A program made the position numbers and the translations under genes. The notes below the pieces were generated by a model that had not been told where the DNA came from, made no database searches, and saw nothing but the letters and a program-made list of their open reading frames with translations. Below, piece by piece: positions 58,728-64,000 of a stretch of DNA of 64,000 nucleotides. Within the stretch, counting starts at the first letter, position 1. Every line of letters begins with the position of its first letter. The DNA is from Pseudomonas putida (lineage in GTDB: Bacteria > Pseudomonadota > Gammaproteobacteria > Pseudomonadales > Pseudomonadaceae). The stretch lies in NCBI RefSeq assembly GCF_028682395.1, contig NZ_JANHLC010000011.1, forward strand, positions 62,001-126,000, read 5' to 3'.

Positions 58728-58822
58728 GGCGGACGGGGAACACATCGGGGGATAAAAATGAGGGCGCGAACTATAGCATAGCCACCGGACGCACAATGCT
58801 AGGAAGCAAGGGCTATGACCAC

Positions 58823-58828
58823 TATAAT
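58823..58828 (+). promoter_or_regulatory. Perfect -10 hexamer upstream of miaB
   Basis: TATAAT 32 bases upstream of the miaB ATG. No good -35 is seen at 17 bases, so the promoter is only partly supported. Confidence 0.4.
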
Positions 58829-58860
58829 GCGCGGTTCTTTGAATCACTTGATGAACGCCC

Positions 58861-60189
58861 ATGGCCAAGAAGCTTTACATCGAAACCCACGGTTGCCAGA
58901 TGAACGAGTACGACAGCTCGCGCATGGTCGATCTGCTGGGTGAACATCAGGCCCTGGAAGTCACCGCACGCGCCGAAGACGCGGATGTCATCCTGCTCAA
59001 CACCTGCTCGATTCGCGAGCGGGCCCAGGACCGGGTCTACTCCCAGCTGGGCCGCTGGCGTGAATTGAAGCTCGCCAACCCGGACATGGTGATTGCCGTC
59101 GGCGGCTGCGTCGCCAGCCAGGAAGGCGCGGCCATTCGCGATCGCGCACCCTACGTCGACGTGGTTTTCGGCCCGCAAACCCTGCACCGCCTGCCGGAAA
59201 TGATCGACGCAGCGCGCATCAGCAAGCTGCCCCAGGTAGACGTATCGTTCCCCGAGATCGAGAAGTTCGACCACCTGCCCGAACCGCGCATCGACGGCCC
59301 CAGCGCCTACGTGTCGGTCATGGAAGGCTGCAGCAAGTACTGCACCTTCTGTGTGGTGCCCTATACCCGCGGCGAAGAAGTCAGCCGACCGTTCGACGAT
59401 GTGATCGGCGAAGTCATCCACCTGGCCGAGAACGGCGTGCGCGAAGTGACCCTGTTGGGCCAGAACGTCAACGGCTATCGTGGCCAGACCCACGACGGTC
59501 GACTGGCCGACCTGGCCGAATTGATCCGCGTCGTGGCCGCCATCGATGGCATCGAGCGCATTCGCTACACGACCTCCCACCCGCTGGAATTCTCCGACAG
59601 CCTGATCCAGGCCCACGCGGAAGTCCCGGAACTGGTCAAGCACCTGCACCTGCCTGTGCAATCGGGCTCGGACCGTGTCCTTGCCGCCATGAAGCGCAAC
59701 CACACCGCACTGGAGTACAAATCCAAGCTGCGCAAACTGCGCGCAGCGGTGCCAGGCATCTGCATCAGCTCGGACTTTATCGTCGGCTTCCCCGGCGAAA
59801 CCGAGAAGGATTTCCAGCAGACCATGAAATTGATCGAGGACGTCGGCTTCGACTTTTCCTACTCGTTCGTCTACAGCCAGCGCCCCGGCACACCCGCGGC
59901 CGACCTGCCCGATGACACGCCGGAAGAACTCAAGAAGGAGCGTCTCAACGCCCTGCAACACCGGCTGAACCAGCAGGGCTTCGAGATCAGCCGACAGATG
60001 GTCGGCTCGACCCAGCGCATTCTAGTGACCGACTACTCGAAAAAAGACCCGGGGGAACTACAGGGGCGCACCGAGAACAACCGGATCGTCAACTTCCGCT
60101 GCGACAATGCCCAATTGATCGGCCAGTTTGCCGATGTCCATATCGATGCCGCACAACCCCATTCGCTGCGTGGTTCGCTGCTCCAGTAA
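58861..60189 (+). CDS. miaB: tRNA-2-methylthio-N6-dimethylallyladenosine synthase
   Basis: 442 aa. Methylthiotransferase: N-terminal UPF0004 domain with Cys residues (E-T-H-G-C-Q-M-N-E, N-T-C-S-I-R-E), radical-SAM cluster Cys157-x3-Cys161-x2-Cys164 (C-S-K-Y-C-T-F-C) and a C-terminal TRAM domain. It adds the methylthio group to i6A37 of tRNA. First gene of the miaB-phoH-ybeY-corC-lnt cluster. Confidence 0.97.
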   Translation: MAKKLYIETHGCQMNEYDSSRMVDLLGEHQALEVTARAEDADVILLNTCSIRERAQDRVYSQLGRWRELKLANPDMVIAVGGCVASQEGAAIRDRAPYVDVVFGPQTLHRLPEMIDAARISKLPQVDVSFPEIEKFDHLPEPRIDGPSAYVSVMEGCSKYCTFCVVPYTRGEEVSRPFDDVIGEVIHLAENGVREVTLLGQNVNGYRGQTHDGRLADLAELIRVVAAIDGIERIRYTTSHPLEFSDSLIQAHAEVPELVKHLHLPVQSGSDRVLAAMKRNHTALEYKSKLRKLRAAVPGICISSDFIVGFPGETEKDFQQTMKLIEDVGFDFSYSFVYSQRPGTPAADLPDDTPEELKKERLNALQHRLNQQGFEISRQMVGSTQRILVTDYSKKDPGELQGRTENNRIVNFRCDNAQLIGQFADVHIDAAQPHSLRGSLLQ

Positions 60190-60355
60190 GGAAGAATGAT
60201 CACACGCAACGCCAGGAGCGATTTCCAACCAGGCCTTTCCTCAAAGCAGCATCTACTTGAGGAAAAGCCCTTCGCTGTTTAAGTGCTTTCGCACCCTGGC
60301 TGCTAGCGTTATCCTTGAATCCATCTTAATTGCCGTCGGGCGGCTTAAAACGACC

Positions 60356-61363
60356 TTGAACGCTCCCATAGAACCTCATCGTTTCATCCTCGAGCCCTTT
60401 GAGGCTCGCCGCTTCGCCAATCTGTGCGGGCAGTTCGACGAGCATTTGCGCTTGATCGAACAGCGCCTGACCATCGAAATCCGCAATCGCGGCAATCAAT
60501 TCGAATTGATCGGCGAACTCAAACACACCACCTCCGCGGAAAATCTGCTGCGCCGCCTGTACCGGGAAACCAAGGGTACTGAGCTGTCGCCGGATATGGT
60601 CCACCTGTTCCTGCAGGAGTCCGCCGTGGAGGACCTGGACAGCAACCCGGTCGCCGAAGCCAGCGTGGCCCTGCGCACGAAGAAGGGCATGATTCGCCCG
60701 CGCGGGATCAATCAGCAGCGCTACGTCAAGGAAGTGCTGGCCAATGACATCAACTTCGGCATTGGCCCGGCGGGCACCGGCAAGACCTATCTGGCCGTAG
60801 CCTGTGCAGTAGATGCGCTGGAACGCGAGCAGGTACGGCGCATCCTGTTGGTGCGTCCGGCGGTCGAAGCCGGCGAGAAGCTCGGCTTCCTGCCCGGCGA
60901 TCTGGCGCAAAAAATCGATCCGTACCTGCGCCCGCTCTACGATGCGCTGTACGAAATGCTCGGCTTTGAGTACGTGACCAAACTGATCGAACGCCAGGTC
61001 ATCGAAATCGCCCCGCTGGCCTATATGCGCGGTCGCACTCTGAACAACAGCTTTATCATCCTGGATGAAAGCCAGAACACCACGGTCGAGCAGATGAAAA
61101 TGTTCCTGACCCGGATCGGCTTTGGCTCTACCGCCGTTATCACCGGCGACGTGACCCAGGTCGACCTGCCCAAGGGCACCAAGTCCGGGCTGGCCCACGT
61201 GATCGACGTGCTCAATGGCGTGCCGGGGATCAGCTTCACCCACTTCCTGCCCAAGGACGTCGTGCGCCACCCGCTGGTGCAGCGGATCGTCGAAGCCTAC
61301 GAGCGCTACGAAAATCGCCCAGCGAGCGAGCCCGCACCCCAGGACGCCCGCCGCAATGATTGA
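60356..61363 (+). CDS. ybeZ: PhoH-like ATPase (YbeZ)
   Basis: 335 aa from a TTG (L-N-A-P-I-E-P-H-R-F begins the conserved protein); the frame is open to another TTG at 60257 and no strong binding site is visible, so the start is uncertain. P-loop G-P-A-G-T-G-K-T-Y-L-A, D-E-S-Q-N-T-T and the T-R-I-G-F-G-S stretch are complete. An RNA-binding ATPase that partners YbeY. Its end overlaps ybeY by 8 bases. Confidence 0.93.
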   Translation: MNAPIEPHRFILEPFEARRFANLCGQFDEHLRLIEQRLTIEIRNRGNQFELIGELKHTTSAENLLRRLYRETKGTELSPDMVHLFLQESAVEDLDSNPVAEASVALRTKKGMIRPRGINQQRYVKEVLANDINFGIGPAGTGKTYLAVACAVDALEREQVRRILLVRPAVEAGEKLGFLPGDLAQKIDPYLRPLYDALYEMLGFEYVTKLIERQVIEIAPLAYMRGRTLNNSFIILDESQNTTVEQMKMFLTRIGFGSTAVITGDVTQVDLPKGTKSGLAHVIDVLNGVPGISFTHFLPKDVVRHPLVQRIVEAYERYENRPASEPAPQDARRND

Positions 61364-61814
61364 GCTCGACCTGCAACTGGCCACTGACGCAAACGCCCCC
61401 GGCGAAACCGATTTCCGCCGCTGGTGTGAACTGGCCCTGCGCCAGCGCAGCGCCGATTCCGAGCTGACCATTCGTCTGGTGGATGAGCCTGAAGGCCGCG
61501 AACTCAACCGCACCTGGCGCCAGAAGGACTACGCGACCAACGTCCTGTCCTTCCCGGCCGACGTGCCGGATGAACTGCTCGACATCCCGTTGCTGGGCGA
61601 CCTGGTGATCTGTGTACCGGTCGTGGAGCGCGAAGCTGCCGAACAGGGCAAGGCACTGGAGGCCCACTGGGCGCACCTGGTAATCCATGGCTGCTTGCAT
61701 CTGCTGGGTTACGACCATATAGATGATGAAGAAGCCGATGAGATGGAAGCCCTGGAACGGACTTTGCTAGCCGAACTGGGTCATCCGGATCCATACGCTG
61801 ACGACGAAAATTGA
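61356..61814 (+). CDS. ybeY: Endoribonuclease YbeY (rRNA maturation factor)
   Basis: 152 aa. The zinc motif His-x3-His-x5-His is present as H-G-C-L-H-L-L-G-Y-D-H. The N-terminus I-E-L-D-L-Q-L-A-T-D and N-V-L-S-F-P match the family. Starts inside the end of phoH/ybeZ (ATG 61356), which implies translational coupling. Acts in 16S rRNA 3'-end maturation and ribosome quality control. Confidence 0.95.
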   Translation: MIELDLQLATDANAPGETDFRRWCELALRQRSADSELTIRLVDEPEGRELNRTWRQKDYATNVLSFPADVPDELLDIPLLGDLVICVPVVEREAAEQGKALEAHWAHLVIHGCLHLLGYDHIDDEEADEMEALERTLLAELGHPDPYADDEN

Positions 61815-61857
61815 TCACTGACCACCTGAAACAACCAAGGGATACGAGTAAATCGCT

Positions 61858-62697
61858 ATGAGCGAAGACCGATCGAGCAACGGGCAAAAGTCCTGGCTGG
61901 GTAAACTGACCCAGGCTTTTGCCCATGAGCCGAAAAACCGCCAGGAGCTCCTCGAGCTGCTGCGCGAAGCACACCAGAACAAACTGTTGGACAGCGAAGC
62001 GCTGGCCATTGTCGAAGGCGCGATCCAGGTCGCTGACCTGCAGGTCCGGGACATCATGGTCCCGCGCTCGCAGATGATCAGCATCAAGGCGACGCAAACC
62101 CCGCGCGAATTCCTCCCGGCGATCATCGACGCAGCGCACTCGCGCTACCCAGTGATCGGCGAAAGCCACGACGACGTCATGGGCGTCCTGCTGGCCAAAG
62201 ACCTGCTGCCACTGATCCTGCAGGAAAACGGCGACAGCTTCAGCATCAAGGATCTACTGCGCCCAGCGACCTTCGTCCCTGAATCCAAACGCCTGAATGT
62301 GCTATTGCGCGAGTTTCGCGCCAACCACAATCACATGGCCATTGTGATCGACGAGTACGGCGGCGTGGCCGGCCTGGTGACCATCGAGGACGTGCTGGAA
62401 CAGATTGTCGGCGATATCGAAGACGAGCACGACGTCGAGGAAGACAGCTACATCAAGCCTCTGCCTAGCGGCGACTTCCTGATCAAGGCACTGACCCCTA
62501 TCGAGAACTTCAACGAGTTCTTCGACAGCGAATTCTCCGACGATGAATTCGATACCGTGGGCGGCCTGGTCATGAGTGCGTTCGGCCACCTGCCCAAGCG
62601 CAATGAAATCACTGAAATCGGCGCCTACCGCTTCCGCATCCTGAATGCCGACAGTCGCCGTATTCACCTGATTCGCCTGACCCCCATCGCCCGTTAA
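61858..62697 (+). CDS. corC: CorC/YbeX-like CBS-domain protein (HlyC/CorC family)
   Basis: 279 aa. Two CBS domains (D-I-M-V-P-R-S-Q-M and D-L-L-R-P-A-T-F-V-P-E) and a C-terminal CorC_HlyC transporter-associated domain (G-G-L-V-M-S-A-F-G-H-L-P). Implicated in Mg/Co efflux with CorA, and in E. coli linked to ribosome metabolism through this cluster. 44 bases after ybeY. Confidence 0.93.
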   Translation: MSEDRSSNGQKSWLGKLTQAFAHEPKNRQELLELLREAHQNKLLDSEALAIVEGAIQVADLQVRDIMVPRSQMISIKATQTPREFLPAIIDAAHSRYPVIGESHDDVMGVLLAKDLLPLILQENGDSFSIKDLLRPATFVPESKRLNVLLREFRANHNHMAIVIDEYGGVAGLVTIEDVLEQIVGDIEDEHDVEEDSYIKPLPSGDFLIKALTPIENFNEFFDSEFSDDEFDTVGGLVMSAFGHLPKRNEITEIGAYRFRILNADSRRIHLIRLTPIAR

Positions 62698-62705
62698 GGA
62701 CTGAC

Positions 62706-64000
62706 ATGTTGCGCCTCAACCGCCCCGGCTGGCCCGGTAACCTGCTGGCCATGGCGGCCGGCGCACTGACTACCCTGACCCTGGCGCCGTTCGATATCTG
62801 GCCGCTGTCGCTCCTGATCCTGGCGATCTTCTACCGAGGCCTGCGCGAGCTAAGCCCGCGCCAGGCCGCCGGTCGCGGCTGGTGCTACGGTTTCGGCCTG
62901 TTCGGCGCCGGCACCAGCTGGATCTACGTCAGCATCCACACCTATGGCGGCGCCTCGGCTCTGCTGGCCGGCTTGTTGATGCTGGCGTTTATCGCGGCCA
63001 TCGCCCTGTTCTTTGCCCTACCCGCCTGGCTCTGGGCACGCTGGATCCGTCGTAACGAGGCGCCATTGGCCGATGCCATGGCGTTCGCAGCACTGTGGGT
63101 CGGCCAGGAAGCGTTCCGGGGCTGGTTCCTGACGGGTTTCCCCTGGCTTTACTCCGGCTACAGCCAGCTCGACGGCCCCCTGGCCGGACTTGCACCACTG
63201 GGCGGGACCTGGCTGATTTCCTTCGCGCTGGCCCTCACTGCGGCGCTGCTGTGCAATGCCCCACGCCTGCTGAAAAATGCTCGCAAGCTGTTTATCGCAG
63301 TGGGGGCCGTCTTACTGGTTGCCCCCTGGGCGCTGGGGCTGGCGCTGAAACATCACGCCTGGACCGAGCCTTCTGGCGAGCCGCTGAGTGTCGCGGCCGT
63401 GCAGGGTAATATCGAACAAAGCCTGAAGTGGGACCCAGCCCAACTCAACGCGCAGTTGGCGCTGTATCGCGACCTGACGTTCAGCAGCAAGCGGGTCGAC
63501 TTGATCATCTGGCCGGAAACTGCGATCCCGGTGCTCAAGGATCAGGCCGAAGGCTATCTGAACATGCTCGGCAACTTTGCCGCAGATCGCCGCTCGGCCC
63601 TCATTACCGGGGTGCCGATACGCCAGGAAGTCCACCACGAGAAACGCTACTTCAACGGCATCACCGTGGTCGGCGAAGGCGACGGTACTTATCTCAAGCA
63701 GAAGCTGGTGCCGTTTGGTGAGTACGTCCCGCTGCAGGACCTGCTGCGCGGTCTGATCGCATTCTTTGATCTGCCCATGTCCGACTTCGCACGCGGCCCC
63801 GCCGACCAGCCCATGCTGCAGGCGAAGGGTTATCAGATTGCGCCGTTTATCTGCTACGAGGTGGTCTATCCAGAGTTTGCCGCCAGCTTGTCCGCCCGCA
63901 GCGATCTGCTACTGACCATCAGCAACGACACCTGGTTCGGCACTTCGATCGGTCCACTGCAACACCTGCAGATGGCCCAGATGCGCGCCCTCGAGGCCGG
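62706..64000 (+). CDS. lnt: Apolipoprotein N-acyltransferase (cut by window edge)
   Basis: The first 431 codons are in the window; the full family is about 505 aa. ATG 62706 follows the corC stop by 8 bases. Several N-terminal hydrophobic helices precede the nitrilase-like periplasmic domain, which shows the catalytic triad: Glu271 in W-P-E-T-A-I-P, Lys in Y-L-K-Q-K-L-V-P-F-G-E, and Cys in F-I-C-Y-E-V-V-Y-P. It adds the third acyl chain to lipoproteins in the inner membrane. Confidence 0.95.
   Translation, partial: MLRLNRPGWPGNLLAMAAGALTTLTLAPFDIWPLSLLILAIFYRGLRELSPRQAAGRGWCYGFGLFGAGTSWIYVSIHTYGGASALLAGLLMLAFIAAIALFFALPAWLWARWIRRNEAPLADAMAFAALWVGQEAFRGWFLTGFPWLYSGYSQLDGPLAGLAPLGGTWLISFALALTAALLCNAPRLLKNARKLFIAVGAVLLVAPWALGLALKHHAWTEPSGEPLSVAAVQGNIEQSLKWDPAQLNAQLALYRDLTFSSKRVDLIIWPETAIPVLKDQAEGYLNMLGNFAADRRSALITGVPIRQEVHHEKRYFNGITVVGEGDGTYLKQKLVPFGEYVPLQDLLRGLIAFFDLPMSDFARGPADQPMLQAKGYQIAPFICYEVVYPEFAASLSARSDLLLTISNDTWFGTSIGPLQHLQMAQMRALEA

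Noticed and set aside
1..64000. CRISPR arrays, tRNA/rRNA genes, insertion sequences, REP elements, prophage
   Set aside because: Reading the window I saw no spaced direct repeats, transposase motifs, cloverleaf-type tRNA ends or repeated REP-like palindromes. A dedicated scan could still find a weak one.
62706..64000. lnt as a truncated or broken gene
   Set aside because: The frame is open to the last base of the window and the catalytic residues are in place; it is cut only by the window edge.

Overview
The window is about 64 kb of a GC-rich chromosome from a fluorescent-type Pseudomonas. The evidence is the gene order at the right end (amn, aidB, ladS, thiD, thiE, hemL, miaB, phoH/ybeZ, ybeY, corC, lnt), which from memory follows P. 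aeruginosa, together with pcaQ-pcaH-pcaG, rhlE, hrpB and a FecI/FecR iron-signalling unit. Coding density is high and there is little intergenic space. I see no tRNA, rRNA, CRISPR array, insertion sequence or prophage.

Left end (1-7 kb): a cut-off TonB-dependent receptor, its FecR-type anti-sigma factor and FecI-type sigma factor behind a Fur-box-like palindrome, a methyl-accepting chemotaxis protein with unusual membrane topology, and a stand-alone PD-(D/E)XK nuclease-like protein.

Hydroaromatic catabolism (5.6-21.5 kb) is the most interesting part. Three local regulators each have recognisable candidate operators. (1) A TetR regulator sits with a type II dehydroquinase, a quinate/shikimate-type dehydrogenase, the two-domain 3-dehydroshikimate dehydratase QuiC and an MFS transporter. 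An 18-bp near-palindrome lies in the aroQ promoter and again in the quiC promoter. (2) An IclR regulator is embedded among an EamA transporter, a TIM-barrel isomerase/dehydratase, a Gfo/Idh/MocA dehydrogenase, a KstD/fumarate-reductase-like flavoprotein and an aldo/keto reductase. A 15-bp palindrome occurs three times, each time directly against a -10-like hexamer. (3) PcaQ lies upstream of pcaHG with a perfect palindrome overlapping its stop codon. The known part (dehydroquinate to dehydroshikimate to protocatechuate, then ring cleavage by PcaHG) is clear. The IclR cluster looks like a second peripheral route with an unassigned substrate, probably a cyclitol or hydroaromatic acid. An AT-richer orphan gene lies between the TetR and IclR loci.

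Middle (21.6-34.9 kb): a zinc metallopeptidase, an alpha/beta hydrolase, a HAD phosphatase with tesB, a GNAT acetyltransferase, an HDAC-family amidohydrolase and a flavoprotein. These are followed by a LuxR regulator with a complete polyamine-type ABC importer and an aldehyde dehydrogenase, resembling E. coli ydcSTUVW.

Right half (35-64 kb): rhlE, a YedA-like exporter divergent from an Lrp regulator, a DnaQ-like exonuclease with a NYN protein, several small membrane or envelope proteins, hrpB, fieF, a second Lrp regulator, rluE, amn, aidB and ladS, then thiD-thiE-hemL and the miaB-phoH-ybeY-corC-lnt cluster. lnt is cut by the window edge.
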